DNA from: Aquatica leii
Lineage: Eukaryota; Arthropoda; Insecta; Coleoptera; Lampyridae
Direction of reading: 5' to 3'
DNA length: 64,000 nucleotides
NCBI GenBank assembly: GCA_035610365.1
Contig: CM069432.1
Coordinates: 106,969,529-107,033,528, forward strand
Below are positions 46,651-59,903 of the stretch, piece after piece. A program made the translations under genes and the position numbers. The notes under the pieces were generated by a model, which did not search any database, was not told the DNA's origin, and saw only the letters and a list, made by a program, of their open reading frames with translations. Within the stretch, counting starts at the first letter, position 1. The number at the start of each line of letters is the position of its first letter.

Positions 46651-48814
46651 CGCTTCCATGGATACAAATCATCGTCTATAATCACTTGGGGCAATGCTAT
46701 TAAAGTCTTCCTATACACAAAATTTGAAAGAAAAGCACTTTGCGATTGGACTAAAAATTGAGGAATTGAATAGTTGAACTCTTAAAATAATGTTAAACAA
46801 ATTGACTTTTTATTCACTGTTTAATATATAAAATAATATATAACTAAATAAAAAACAATTTATCTATTAATTGGAATCAATTAAGTAGATATTCGGTTAA
46901 TTGGGCGGCACTATTCTGTAATAAGTATTTTATTATTAATTGAATCTAAGCTGAAAATTAGAAGAATAATAGTAGATTACATACCGAGGCGGAAAGTATT
47001 CCATTTCTGTCGAGAGAACTATAGTTTACCGAGAGGCATAGCCTCGAGGTGAACTAGTTCTCGAGACAAATGGAACACTTTTGCCAAGGTTTGTATAAAA
47101 TTTTATTCACAATCAGCCATTAAATAAAATAAATAACATAAAACTAATAAAAAATGAATGAAAACCTACTTCCAAAATATTATCGTTTATTTCGGTAAAA
47201 AATTAAAACGTAGTAGACACACTTCACAATTGACATATACGTATTTAATTTATGATTGTCATTTTATCAAATTAGTTAAAACATAACACACACGAATTGC
47301 AGATTCGGAAAGTGTACATTACTGACCGCGAGGTTTCATTACATACTCGTTTTTTTTAACCATGGAAACCGCTCACTTACCAACCTTTAAGAGGTTCGGG
47401 AAACTGTACGTTACTAACTGAGTGTGAATAAATACTTTGTTCACCCTAAGCAATCTTCCACTATCACGATCCCGATTCTAAGCCATAATTTAATTACAGC
47501 CTCCACTTTTTGCTGTGTAGCATTTTGAGTTAGTAGGTTTACAGCAACTGAAATAAAAGCATGAAATGATTATTGAGCAACTGAAGTTAGTATAACAAAT
47601 GTTACTCTTACCGATTATCAATTTTAAAAATATTTTTATATTGTTGAAACCCATGTTTTGCTTTTTGTCCTGACAAATTTATTTTAATGGCTATTTGATT
47701 GGTTCTTATCCTAGTTAAAGTTCATCGGGTATTGTAGATGATATCCCTTCTACCAATTACTTGGAATGTTGTATACAAAATCAAAAAAAAATTTAAATTT
47801 TTCGCATAACAAATGTATTAGGTATGTGAACCTGTATAAAGATATGTTTTCTTAATTAAAATTATTTGAAAATTTAATCTTTTTTCTAGTATTGTAAACA
47901 TGGATAAAGTTAAAATAATGTGTAACTATATTAATCATATACTTATCATCCAACAGTAAATCGTTGAACGTTTTTAACTCATCTACAGTCGCTAATTTTG
48001 TAAAGGAGGTTTTGATGAACCACGAAAATTGCTATTGAAAATGACCGTTCTTCTAAATAATTGAGTATTCTGCACAGTATAGGCGAAAAAGACAAAACGA
48101 TCTAACTCTAATGCATCTGGGTAATCACCATGAAATCAAACTATAATTGTTGATTGTACTACAATTTGATGCAGGTTAATAATTGTCAATACTAACATTA
48201 GATTTTGTCATGTTCCTTGAACTGCATGACAATGCGTCGACATTAATTAATTAACCAATTATATTTTCTATATTGCACTTAAGGTGATGATAAACAGTTC
48301 GTTTACTTTTATTTTTAAAGCATGTTAGCACCAGTATGCTTTATTGTAGTAGTTACTGGCTTGCAAAGTTCAAATAAATAGTTATACCTACGAATAATGA
48401 AACTTATCTTAGTGATTACTTACCTTGTTAGCTTATTCATGATCACCAAACTTAATATAAATGATTTATTATAATAATAAAGTTCGTTCAGACAAACACA
48501 CACAAACAATAATTTTGAGGTTACATCAGGTTAAATGCGCGAAAAACAAAAATTGCGCGATACTCTGTTAATCCGCGTTTAGTAAAACAAGAAATCAACA
48601 TTTTAATTCACTAATACTAAGTAAAAAAGTCACTAGCAGCGCAATCAGTGATTCATTGCAAACTCTGGATTAGATAACTAACAGAAATCTGGATAGACGT
48701 TAATGGGACAGCAACCAACCGATACATCACATTCTGTATAGCTTAGCGTGTATTGGTACAGCATTGGCATAGCATTAGCGTTCTGCACCCAACGTTTTAC
48801 CAGCATAAAACCGC
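46651..48814. other. AT-rich spacer with one palindrome, no gene recognised
   Basis: Apart from the palindrome at 46991-47084, nothing coding is visible. At 47300-47440 two similar segments (GGAAAGTGTACATTACTGAC and GGGAAACTGTACGTTACTAAC) form an imperfect direct repeat about 100 bp apart. Confidence 0.35.
46991..47084. repeat. ~94-bp imperfect palindrome (cruciform-prone)
   Basis: The arms pair around a 3-base centre (ATA at 47038-47040): GAGAGGC with GCCTCGA, GTTTACC with GGTGAAC, GTCGAGAGAACTA with TAGTTCTCGAGAC, and TTCCATTT with AAATGGAA. Mismatches are few. GC content is higher than the surroundings, suggesting the core of a transposable element or MITE. Confidence 0.65.
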
Positions 48815-48822
48815 CTGTCGGC

Positions 48823-50026
48823 CAGAGCTGGGCAGTAGTTAACTACAAAGTAGTTAAGCTACTAATCTAACTACTTTATTGTTGACGATAGTTGTATTCT
48901 ATTTATTCAAGTTACTTTAATTTAATAATGTAACTGTAGTTGGAATAAATTACTTTTTTCGAGTAATCGTATTTAAAAAGTAGTTAGCTACCCTATTTTA
49001 ACTACAAAAATAGTTAAACTACTTTGTTAATAGCTTAACTACTTTACTAGTAATTAAACTACTTTATTAGCGGCTTCAATTACATACAATGGCTACAATT
49101 ATTCAGCTTGCATTGCAGTTTCGCAGGTTAAAACGTGTCCTTCAAGTAATGAACAGTAACGCAGAAGTAAACATGGATGTAAAGATTATTCAAAAACATT
49201 GTATAAATGCAGCAAACCTAATTTGTTTCGAAATGTTAAATGCCTCTGATCTAAACGTAAACAAAGTATTACTTCAACAAAAGTTTTTTGAGATTGATGA
49301 ACCTGCTTTGTCTAAAAAGTTACACATTTCTTCTGATACTGAGAATGAACATGCTCACAAAAGCAGAATAATAGAACTGGAATTGTTAAAACACCTGGAA
49401 GATAAGAGAATTGATATATCTAATTGAGATTATTATTTTAAATGTTCATTAGATATAGTACAATTTTACCTTTACCATCAGCTGCTGTCGAGCGATTATT
49501 TTCGTTTTTCACTCATAAATTCGCTCAAAAGAAATGCATTGGCTGATGCTCTTTTTGAAAAGTTACTTTTATGAAAAGGAAATGAATATTAAATACCACA
49601 ATACGTTTATTACTTTAAGTTCTGTTTTTAGGTTTAGGTTTATTTTATTAATTTTTTTTTGAGAATTTCTAATAAAATAGATATACATGATAATAGAATA
49701 ATAGTAGTTACGTTAAAATTGTTTTACTGTTTTCGTGTGAGCGTGATTGATTTACTTTGTCTTCTTTGATGTAATAATAATTCAGTGTCTATAAGTACTT
49801 ATGTTTATATGACTAAAAGTGGTATAACATAAATCGTCTTAAAACTCCTTTTTCTACAAGTAGTTGAAAAAAAAACTTATATTTTAGAATACAACTGTTG
49901 AGTAGTTAGTAACCTAACTACTTTTGGATTTACGGTAGTTAGTAGTTAGTAACTTACACTACTTTTAAAAAGTAGTAACTTTAGTTAGTAGTTAACTACT
50001 TTTACAAAGTAACTTGCCCAGCTCTG
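48823..50026. mobile_element. 1.2-kb hAT element with perfect 8-bp target duplication
   Basis: The ends are CAGAGCTGGGCA and TGCCCAGCTCTG, perfect 12-bp inverted repeats, flanked by the direct duplication CTGTCGGC at 48815-48822 and 50027-50034. The outer 150 bp on both sides are packed with short GTAGTTAACTAC-like motifs. The inside keeps the C-terminal part of a hAT transposase with frameshifts. This is therefore an internally deleted, non-autonomous copy. Confidence 0.9.
49089..49620 (+). pseudogene. hAT transposase C-terminal remnant
   Basis: An open frame of 112 codons (MATIIQLALQFRRLKRVLQV...) stops at 49427. After a frame change the text LPLPSAAVERLFSF and then NALADALFEKLLL appear at 49460-49570; the AVERLFS pattern is the hAT dimerisation signature and the element's ends confirm the family. 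The zinc finger and catalytic core are missing. The 112-codon frame may be part of the helical region before dimerisation. It cannot act by itself. Confidence 0.6.
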
Positions 50027-50034
50027 CTGTCGGC

Positions 50035-53000
50035 CAATACTTACATGTTTATTGGGAAACTACAAACGACTGATAGTGATACTTGCTTTGAACACTAATC
50101 TTTTCTATTGTTTGGCACCATGTAGATGTAGTTGTATACTGCGGAATTCATATTTAAATGAAATTGTTTTTACTTAATACTTTATTCCTTAGAAACTATA
50201 TACTTAGTTTTACAGTAACATTATTGTGATTTGAATAAGTCTTATTTTAAGTAGAGTTTTGAATAATTCTTATTTTCTTTCTTGTTTTCGTAAATTATTT
50301 CTAAATTTTGTAATTCTCTACAACTAGTTTCAACGATATTTTTTCGAAACTACAAAGGAATGAAATAATTAAGTTATTCTAATAATCCTATTTTTGTAAC
50401 TAGAAATACATATTGTGAGATAACAGATCAATGACTAACATTAGTGAAGTCAAATATAACGGTTCTTTTAATTGCATGGATGCAAGAGGCAAAGCATTGG
50501 CGGTCTCAGTCAGTGTATACTCTGAAGTAGTAAATAATGTGTATAGACCACAACATATATTAAGTAAGTTCAAACAACATAACGTAGTAAGACTTTTTCA
50601 GGAAATAATTAGTATTGTATATGAATTACAATTATTTGTCATTGTTATTATCATTTTCAAAGCGATATCGACTAATTGTGGTGTGTATTATTATTTGCGT
50701 AAATGTATGTAGAAAAAAACTTGTTAATCGTCTAAAAATATCCTGAATGAAATATACGTAGTTTTTGATGCGTTCTTTGTTACACGTATTTACAGGCAAC
50801 ACACATTACAGAAATAGTTTATATTCCAGTTACTTACATCTTTAGTATGCATAAAGTCTAAACAATTAATGTTTCGATTATAAAAACAAAGTATTTTAAA
50901 AACAGTCACTTTAAATACAGTTTAATTGTAGTAAGAGATCTGATATTTTTATTTAATACTTACAAACCGAATAAAGCAATTACGTCAACCTTGTTCTAAA
51001 AACAGCCATGACGAATAGTGCATTCTTTTTATCGCTTTTGTTTTTAGGTATGTATAAAACCTGGTAACAAGTGTCGTTTTGTTGTGTTCTTTTTTATCAA
51101 CAGTAAAAAATCCTCAAGAGCATGTTTTTATCAAATAAGTTTTTATAAAAAGAATTACATAACTACCCCAACGTCTAGAATTTAATCAAAATATCAACTT
51201 TATGTTTAGTATGAAGTAATTAACGATTTTTAATTAAATTTTAATTTAAAAATGTTCATATAACGTTTCAATAAATTTTGGAATTGAAAAAAATGGAGCC
51301 ATGTAAGAAAGTAAAAATATGTTTTTTTTATCAGAAATTGGAGGAAGAGTAATATTTAAAAGATAATAATTATCATTAGCTAAATTATAAATATTTAGTT
51401 TATATTATAACTAACCAGCTAAAAAGAGGAACGATGCAAGAACGCATTTATGTAAAATACCGCCCCCCTAGGCCGCGATTACACTACAGTAGCGTACGAT
51501 CATGCATTTCAGTTTCTCAACACCACTTTTTTATTGTGCGCTTGTTTATTTAAAAGAAATAGTAGGTACTCCTGAAAAATAATAGATTTGCGATTAAAGT
51601 ACATTCTTACATAATTTGGAAACAGATTTGTTTAAAACACCTTTTCACCTAAATCGCCACCTGTATCTTTTTCAAACACATATCGTATATTTAGTAGATA
51701 AGATAAGCACATGCGTCATTATAAATTTATTCGCACAAAGAACATGTTTATGTTACAAAAAAACTTGTTATTAAAATCATAATAACCGAATTATTCATAT
51801 GTATGTAATTCATTTTTAAATGTTCTGGAATTATGCTGCACACCACTGTATTTTAAGTTGCAACTTATTCGTAAGTAATTTCCTTTGAAGATAAAAGTTA
51901 ACCAATGCAATTTTAGTTTCATATCATTTAATACTACTTTTACAATGCGGTATGCTATGATTATCAAACGTGTGGTTTTCAATACATAGTTATTTCGATA
52001 ATATGTTACATCGCTAACAAAAATGTTGGTACTACATTAGGTGCGCAAAAAATGTTTGACGTTCCCAATTTTACGTAAGACAAGGTATAAAAATAAATTT
52101 ATCACAATTTTAATTTTCCACATTTACAAAGCACCTATATACACCAAGTTAACTGTGGTTATTTAACTGATACTAGACGTGATCTAACGTAGGAGATAAT
52201 TTTTGTGGATATTTAAAACAAGTTCTAAATAATTATGTAGATTTTGGTACAAAGTTGCTTGTATGACACGATGCAAAAAATCCGTTAGCTTTAGAATGTT
52301 TTTCAAAAGTAAATTTAATGCTAGTATGTAATGAATTTAGAAAGTTAAAACATAGGTCTAAGTGATAATTATTATCTTTAAATACAACTAACGTATTATC
52401 GGCATTATTTTATAGTAAATAAAATGTTTTTGATTAAGTTATTCTAAAGAAGTTTATTAACTTCTAAATTAGTAAAGAAAATTTCAACAAGTATTGGTAA
52501 AATATTGTTACCCATAAGTAGACTTGTCTTTTGAATAAAATTTGATTATTGAAAATGGAAAAAGAATTGATTTAAACATAAGCTTAGACATTCAGATAAA
52601 AAATTGCAGATATGTTCAAGAAGGTTATATTCAAATAGATATTTATTAATTGTATTAGAACAATCTATAAAAGGAATGCTTGGAAAAAAATTAACAATAT
52701 CAAAAGATATAAGAAAACGTTTTTAATCAAAACTTAAATTAATTCATTAATCATAATAATAAAAATAATGTTCTAATGCAACATTTCAAATATTTAAATT
52801 TGAAACCAAATAATTCGAAAATTACGGACATCTTACATTTATTACTGCCCTAAGTTTATTGACACTTTGAAATAAAAAGAATAAAAAACGATTATAATGA
52901 TGTTATGATTAGAGGTGAGTGATATAGTATTTTGTGTATCGAATATTGATACCACTACTCAGACCTAGTTATGTTGTTTAATTTAGTTCTAAGAACTAAA

Positions 53001-53607
53001 CATTTTTTCTCAGTAATTTACTGACACCAAAAATAAATACAAAATAATGTTATCACAACGTTTTTATTCTAAGAACTGCACAAGTACACTAAAAACAACT
53101 AGAAGATAACGTAGGTCAGTTAAAATACGTACTTGAATAAATTAATAAATGCACTGCAAACATAAAACTATACATGCAAAACGGTATTTAATTATTTTAA
53201 GTTTTAATTGAGCAGCAGGATTCAGCTGACTTTTTTTGTTGTACTTAGAATGTGCAATCGATGCAAAATACGGAAAATACATTGTTATCCGATTCTTAAA
53301 ACTTACTTAATTTAAGTGGAGGGTACGTTGAAGACGATATTTTTAATGCAGATTATAAATTATTTTCAAAAAACAGACATTGTTAAACATGATTTTCAAG
53401 AAAGATGAGTCAAATTTGATTGGGATGAAGATGATTTTCTTCCACTATCTTACTCAGTCAAAATTATTTCGAGCTTTATATGCAACTTTAGCAGATATCA
53501 ACGATATGGCATTTAAAGATTTCGTTAACGTGTACAAGAATTTGTGTATAATGCAACAGCACACAGAAAAAAATTTGGAGAGCGTCATTGAAAATATGTC
53601 AGTATAG
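50035..53607. other. AT-rich spacer, no gene recognised
   Basis: Frames at 50431-50712 and 53380-53607 are open by chance or are unrecognisable scraps; neither has a motif, codon bias or neighbour that supports it. No RNA gene or repeat was identified. Confidence 0.35.
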
Positions 53608-54045
53608 TTAGCCCCGCCTTTTTTGATAAACTAAAAAATATTATTGTGCTGAATAGTGTTCAGTATGTGCTACCTTGGGCCGCAAAAACAATTTCCTTTT
53701 TTCCATTTACTGTTTTCACAAAAACCATCAATTTTTACGAAAACTGATAGCCTCGTTTTTTTCGATAAAATCAAAAACAACTAGTGTGCTGAAATTGTGC
53801 CCATTATGTACTACTTTGTGCCGTGAAAACAATTGTTCTTTCTTTTTATTTGCAGGTTTTATGAACAAAAAAAAAGTTTTTACGATAATACATAGCTTCG
53901 CCTTTTTCAATAAAATGAAAAGTAATTATTTTGTGCCGCAGAAACAATTTCTATCTTTTCACCATTTGCAGAGTTCATGATGACAAAATTATTATTATGA
54001 TAGTAGATAAGGTTGTCTTTTTGTTTTATACAAAATGAAAAATGA
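53608..54045 (+). repeat. Imperfect tandem repeat, unit about 140 bp, 3+ copies
   Basis: Units begin near 53610 (AGCCCCGCCTTTTTTGATAAA), 53749 (AGCCTCGTTTTTTTCGATAAA) and 53892 (AGCTTCGCCTTTTTCAATAAA), with a decayed fourth near 54008. Within each unit TGTGCCG/CAAAAACAATT and CCATTTGCAG-like blocks recur in order. The open frame at 53675-53980 is a by-product of the repeat. Confidence 0.6.
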
Positions 54046-54989
54046 CTTCTTACTGTTTATTGTACTACACTGAAAACAATCCGTGGATACATTTAAGGTT
54101 ACATGTCTGTAATAGTAAAAAATAATAATTGCAATACTTTATTCATGTTTTCTGCAGTAATATTTAATCATAAATGTAAAGTTACCTATGTAAAAATTGT
54201 AATGCGTAATTTTTTTTACTTCGGTTTTTTATAAATATTTTTCAAGTAACCTGTTTTTCAGTGTACTTTGTTTTGTACAAATATATGTTTTTCTCTTCAT
54301 TTGAAATGAAATATAAAATTACTAGACAAAACTTGCTACTTTGCGCCGCAAATATGTATGTATTTATATATATTTTTTGCGCTTACGAATTTGATGAAAA
54401 TGACAATATTTTTTACTTTCTGCTGTCGTTCCGTTACATTTACTTACAAATCTCAGGAACTACTAAACAGAACAATTTAAATTTTGTTATATATCTTTTC
54501 CAACCACAAATATTATGGTCATCTTCCAAGTTATCGGCTCTGAATTATTAATAATAAATGTTTTCCTAGAAGGAGATTTAATTTTGTTCTGCAGTTTTTG
54601 AACGAAGTGAAACTTTTACTACAAACGTTCAAGTTCAAAAACCCCAATTGGCGTAATAATATACCAAAAAGTTTCGCTTTATTAAAAACTTTATACAAAA
54701 CTAAAATTCCTCCTAAGAACACGTTTATTGTCAATTGTTCTAAAATCGATGACTTGAAAGATTACTACAATAGTATGTAAATATTTGTGGGTACTTGCTA
54801 AAATGTGATTAATAATATCGACGCGCGTTCCAGAGTTGTAGATCGACAGAAACCTCGCCTTAATGTGTTCAAATTTTTTGCCAGAAATTTGAAATATGAT
54901 GAATCTCTATTCTAAACCAATTAGTTTGTCGTTTGAGTTTAAAAAATTTTAACAACATCAAGGTACAGAGACTATATTGGTTCAAATTT
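54046..54989. other. AT-rich spacer, no gene recognised
   Basis: Two overlapping frames on opposite strands at 54531-54780 have no identifiable motif. Part of this stretch could be the decayed upstream portion of the Penelope-like remnant. Confidence 0.3.
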
Positions 54990-55400
54990 TTTATAGTTAT
55001 TGTAAGCAAAGCTGCATGTTTTTTTTTTACCTAATGATGGCATCTATTAGAAACCAACAATTTCTGGGCCACATCAACGCACACAGAGCAATCGAGCTTA
55101 CTATAGAAAAAGAGCAAAATGGAAATCTACTTTTCTTAGACGTGAAGAGACCTCAAAAGGAAAGCTACAACTTGCAGTATATAGAAAAAAGATGCACCTT
55201 AAAAAAGCACTTAGGAGGAACTGCTACAGAGACACCAACATAAAGAAAGTTACGAAGGAAAAGTGGATTTTGCAAACAGAATCACCAAGAGGGATAACTT
55301 GTACTGTATCTACAAATCTTACATTTCCCAAATTGTTGTTAGGGCACAAGATAGCACAGCACAATAGTAATTTTTTAGTTTATCAAAAAAAGTGGGACTA
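54990..55400 (+). pseudogene. Penelope-like element remnant (end of reverse transcriptase)
   Basis: The text FLGHINAHRAIELTIEKEQN followed by GNLLFLDVKR matches the conserved stretch near the end of the Penelope-like RT domain (…FT.E.E..G.LPFLDV…). After a one-base frame change it continues GKLQLAVYRKKMHLKKALRR, corresponding to the YRKPTHT block of the family. Further on, TCTVSTNLTFPKLLLG is of uncertain identity. The catalytic part upstream and the GIY-YIG endonuclease downstream are not recognisable. Only a short inactive piece remains. Confidence 0.5.
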
Positions 55401-58130
55401 ATAACAAGCAAGTAATGGATATTTGCATATCTATCACTTCTAAAAAAAATTTAAAAAATGAAAGTGATATCGTGGAATAATTTGAACAGGAAATTACCAT
55501 CTCAACATTTCAAGAAATCTTGTATATCGAAAAAATGAGAACTTTATTAAATCAAGAGAAAATGTGCTAAATACGTGTTTTCTTATTATAACGTTTTTAC
55601 TAGTAAATTAATGACAATAAATTATTTTTTCAAAAATTGACAAATATTCTATAACATGTCATTTTAGTTCAATAATAACAACCAATTTATTATTCCGTTT
55701 TAGTTGGACTTATTGTTATTGTTCCGATATAATTATACATTTTTTGACATTTGTGTAACTTTCGTAGATTTAATTTGAGTATCATTTATATATATACATT
55801 CTTGTTAAATTATGTAAGAATTATAATTTTATAACTTGAAGCACCTTAGGTAAAAGGCGTATTTGTCATCATAAAATAAGAAGCGTAAAAAAATCGTGTG
55901 TTCACTTTCCAGCAATTGTACGTGTCCTTGTATAAACAAATGCTGAAAGCGAATTCGATATACATACAAGATAACAAAAAAGAAGATAAGACTGTCACAA
56001 TAATTAGAATATAACGATATACATACAAATATTTAGCCATCTGCAAAAAAATAGATGTACCATAGTTACAAAATCTCTACAATTCATTTTCTGACTGACT
56101 ATTCTTTGGGTAGCGCTATTACAGCGCTAATCTCACAAGTGTATTGCCGCCAAACTAATTTCATTTGGTCGCCAGAAAAGTACCGTCTAATTTAATGCAT
56201 GCGGTTGGCTATCTGTATACCTTATTTATCTGTGATTAAACATAGAAATATCTATGAAAGTGTAGTATCTGTGTGACTAAATTTTAGTAATGTCTTATAA
56301 AGTTCAAAATAGTAAGTTCAAAAACAGAGTTTTTGTGTATTTTAAACTAACTGGGTTTTACATATTAATTTTTCAACTTTCTCTATGGTTAATTAAAAAC
56401 TACTTCATTTTGAAAAACACTAAATAATGTCTTTTGATATTAGTGTAGACATTCATTTAAAATTTTAATTAATAGTATATTTCTGTTAGTTGTGTCTAAA
56501 GTGTTCAACATTTTTCGAGCATTGTCTCGAAGTTGACAATAACTTCGAGAACATTTCAATACTTAAGTACAAGTTTTTAGTGTTTTCAGTGCATAATTAT
56601 GATCTGATCTCTGTACAATACAGATAACTGATACTTATGAGACAAAATTTAGAATATGTAGTTCGACCGGTTCTAAATTACCGCTTCACAATACTGAGAT
56701 GAGAACTAAACTTAACGAAACAGGTCATACTCTGAAAACGAATTAATAAAAAATTTTAACACTTTAAAAATACTACTAATATACACTTACGTGCATAGAA
56801 ATCGGCTCACTGTAAACTTTCGACTTTAACAATAGTTTTTTTAGAAACCATTAATTAGATCAAAATCAGAAATATGCTGTTTGAAAAACAATTTCATATG
56901 TTTCAATATGAGTTTAAATTATTCAAGAGTGCTTATTGTTTGTATGCGTAGCAATCGGTAAGCAAATGAAACGTATTTATGTGAACGTTTTAAGGAGAAT
57001 AACAAACTTATGAAAGATTGAAATATTGTCTTTGCAATTGAAATTCGCACATTTTTCGTTTTTCATAAATTTACAGTAAGACCCCGCTTAACGCTGTTTC
57101 GTTTAGCGATGTTTCGGTTTAGCGCTCTTCTATTTCAACCCGGTGCTAGTTTCCAAATATGTACCTAACATATCCAAAACAGTGTATGTATATACTTACA
57201 ATAAACTAATACACTGCAAAAGGTAGTCTTTACCGAATGCCACGGGAAGCGCAATATGCGTTATTTTAGTAACTCAGTAACAAGTGACGCTGATAATTGT
57301 GCTAAGGGCGCCAGTGGCAGGTAATTTTGAATTTTTTCTACACAAGGTTAAACTTTTCCTGTACCTCATTTTGATAGTACATATATTGAAGTTACAATAT
57401 GAATCAATGTACGCCATAATTAAAACTGTAATGTACGATGACAGAATTTTATTATGTGTAGATTGTTTGTACGCTTATAATCCATTTCGCATTTAGAAAT
57501 GTAAGATAGTTAGGAAGAATAAGAATAATAATAAAAAATGTTTTTACACATGTTTAGAAACTTGAAACGTAATTTATAATCGAACAGGCTATAGCAACAA
57601 TAATAGTAATAACGAACGAACGATAACATAAATAAAACAAAACGAAATATTTTTAACAAATTGAAATGTCGACCGTCTGTTTCCAAACACTTACAAATTT
57701 TTGTTTGAAAATCAGTGTTAACTCTGGTTAACAGTTGCAAGGTTATAGTTTTAAATGTGTCATTTATGCGTCTTTTCATATTGTGTAGCGTGCAAATACC
57801 CCTTTCTCTACTCTATGTTACAATATTTCGTAATTTTATACAACTCGTAGATGAAAATACCTCTAAAACAACATGTAATGGTAGTAAAGGTGCCTCATTA
57901 TTCCGTTCTCATTCAAAATAATTTATCAACAAACGTATTTAAAAGCACGTTATATAAATCTATTAATCTTACTTAATAAAAACAACTGGTGTTGTCACGA
58001 CTTTCCTATAAAGAATGACGAAAGAAAAAAGTGATATATACACGTTTCTATTGACTTTCTAGCATGCTATCATTTTTCTAAAGTTATTTTTCTCGAATTC
58101 TTTAAGATACAACCGAAATATGGCAAATTA
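55401..58130. other. AT-rich spacer, no gene recognised
   Basis: No coding region supported. A pogo/Tigger-like terminus may lie at 57075-57125 (separate entry). Confidence 0.35.
57075..57125 (+). repeat. Possible pogo/Tigger-like terminal repeat
   Basis: CAGTAAGACCCCGCTTAACGC followed by two GTTTAGCG-type repeats resembles the ends of Tigger/pogo transposons, which start CAGT(A/T)... with TTAACG blocks and a TA target. No matching opposite end was found in the window. Confidence 0.25.
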
Positions 58131-58135
58131 AGCTG

Positions 58136-58300
58136 ATGTCAAATCGACTAACCCCTGTATTAGTGCGTTTCGATATTGTTTTCTCCTTTAGTAAACCAGT
58201 GAAAATTATTATTTTTAACGTATTTTGCTTTCCTTTCAAGATATATAATTTTTTTCTAAAAAAAGAATTGTCACAGGCAGGATTCGAACCTAGATTATAT
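58136..58300 (-). repeat. SINE-like repeat with tRNA B-box, copy 2
   Basis: On the minus strand it reads GGTTCGAATCC (perfect B-box core), a T-rich region, TTTACTAAAGGAGAAAACAATATCG and CAGGGGTTAGTCGATTTGACAT. It aligns in inverse orientation with 20281-20400 but has an extra 30-40 bp in the middle. No A box was seen. Confidence 0.38.
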
Positions 58301-58306
58301 ACGGAA

Positions 58307-58806
58307 TTCACTTTAAATTTTAAATCAAATATCTAAAAAACTGTTAATGTTAAAAAAATTTATTTGAATAAGTTGTTAAGAAGAATTATGTCTATAAGAA
58401 ACTGTGAAAGTAATTCCAATAATTTACGTACGTACAAAAATTGCTATACTTTTTTATTAAAATTAAAGCACAACTGTCATCCCTGTTTTTACTACACTGT
58501 CGAAAGATAAATAATTGTAATTCTTCTTTTTCTTGTTACCACAAGTAATTAGTTTTAATTTTAAATAATGGATATAAAATACAATTTTTTTATTAAATTC
58601 AATCAGTAAATTTAAGTATACTACTATATGTATTTTTTTAAATTTCATACATATTTGAAATGCAATTAAATATTGTTATATCTCCTCTTCGAATAAGTCT
58701 GTTCATTTCTGTTTCAAATTAAAACTAAAATGAAGGAATCTTTTTGGAATAATTTGTAGTTGTTAGTCAAACCTTTTTGGAGTTTTATTTTCTAATTGGA
58801 TACATC
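58307..58806. other. AT-rich spacer, no gene recognised
   Basis: No feature supported. Confidence 0.4.
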
Positions 58807-59903
58807 ATTTCTTTTTATTAATGGTGTCAACAAACTATTTAATGTAACATGTCTGTAGATTTTGATTTAGGTATTTGGTACAAAATTAATTTTTTTAAAT
58901 GTTTTATTATTTGTTTGATAGTCGCAGATTTGATTACACTTTTATTTTGATATTTTTTTGTACTGCTATAATTTTATTTTCCAAATTAACAACTTGTTAA
59001 TCAAATACACCCTGCATGTACCTATTTACTGTTTTATAATTTTTGTTTTTTTTTGTTGCAAATCGGATATTGTTATCATTCGGTTATTATTATCAAAAAT
59101 CCAAATCTTAATGTGATCCTATTAAACGGCGGCGTTTCACACGATTTAACAGATTTCTTTAAATAAATGTATATATTATATCTGGGACTTTTGTATATTA
59201 ATGGTTTTGTTTACAATTTAAAATGTTGTATGTATTCATCAGCTTTTTTATTATGTAGACAAAGAATCTGCAACTGGTCCCCGATGCGGCAGTGTTTTGA
59301 TAAGAAATAATAAAACCTTATAGTATTTTTCAAATGAAGAATAACTTTTTGTTTTGTTTGTAAAAGTTTTTATTATAGATGGTGCGTATTTATTATTATT
59401 ATATATTATATTACACATCAAAAAGAAATCAGCAAGCAAAACGAGCAACAGAAGCTCAAAACAACAATAATTATTTAATATATGTTTTGTATCATTATTT
59501 ATTTCTAATCTTACTGTCCAATTAGAATAATCTTCTTGTTCTTGTTCTTGTTAAAATCAAAATTCTAAAACTGGACATTCTTTCGATAATTCGAAATGCA
59601 ACGTTAATTAAAATTCCCCAAAAATTCTAGCGAGGACTCAGAACAAAGACTCTTGTAGCGTTGAACGTTTATTTACTGACGATCCATCTGATTAGGTCGT
59701 TTCTGAAACATTATTGAATATTTTATTCAAAAAGGATACTTTTGCAAAATATTAAATTTGCTGCACTAATACAAACAAAAAAAATGTTACAATCAAAATT
59801 TACATAACATGTTTAAAAAAATCTAAATTTTAAGTGAAATAAATTTAATTTTACGTGACCTGCAGTATTAAATAGTTTGTTGACACCATTAATAAAAAGA
59901 AAT
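58807..59903. mobile_element. 1.1-kb element with perfect 37-bp inverted termini
   Basis: The left end ATTTCTTTTTATTAATGGTG (continuing TCAACAAACTATTTAAT) is an exact reverse complement of 59867-59903. Thirty-seven perfect bases at 1.1-kb spacing cannot be chance. The inside is AT-rich with no transposase. No unambiguous target duplication is seen at CATC| and |CAAA. A non-autonomous DNA transposon (MITE) is the simplest reading. Confidence 0.75.

Noticed and set aside
58275-58290. A tRNA gene at the GGATTCGAACC sequence
   Set aside because: No acceptor stem, anticodon arm or A box could be built around it; a SINE B-box is more likely.
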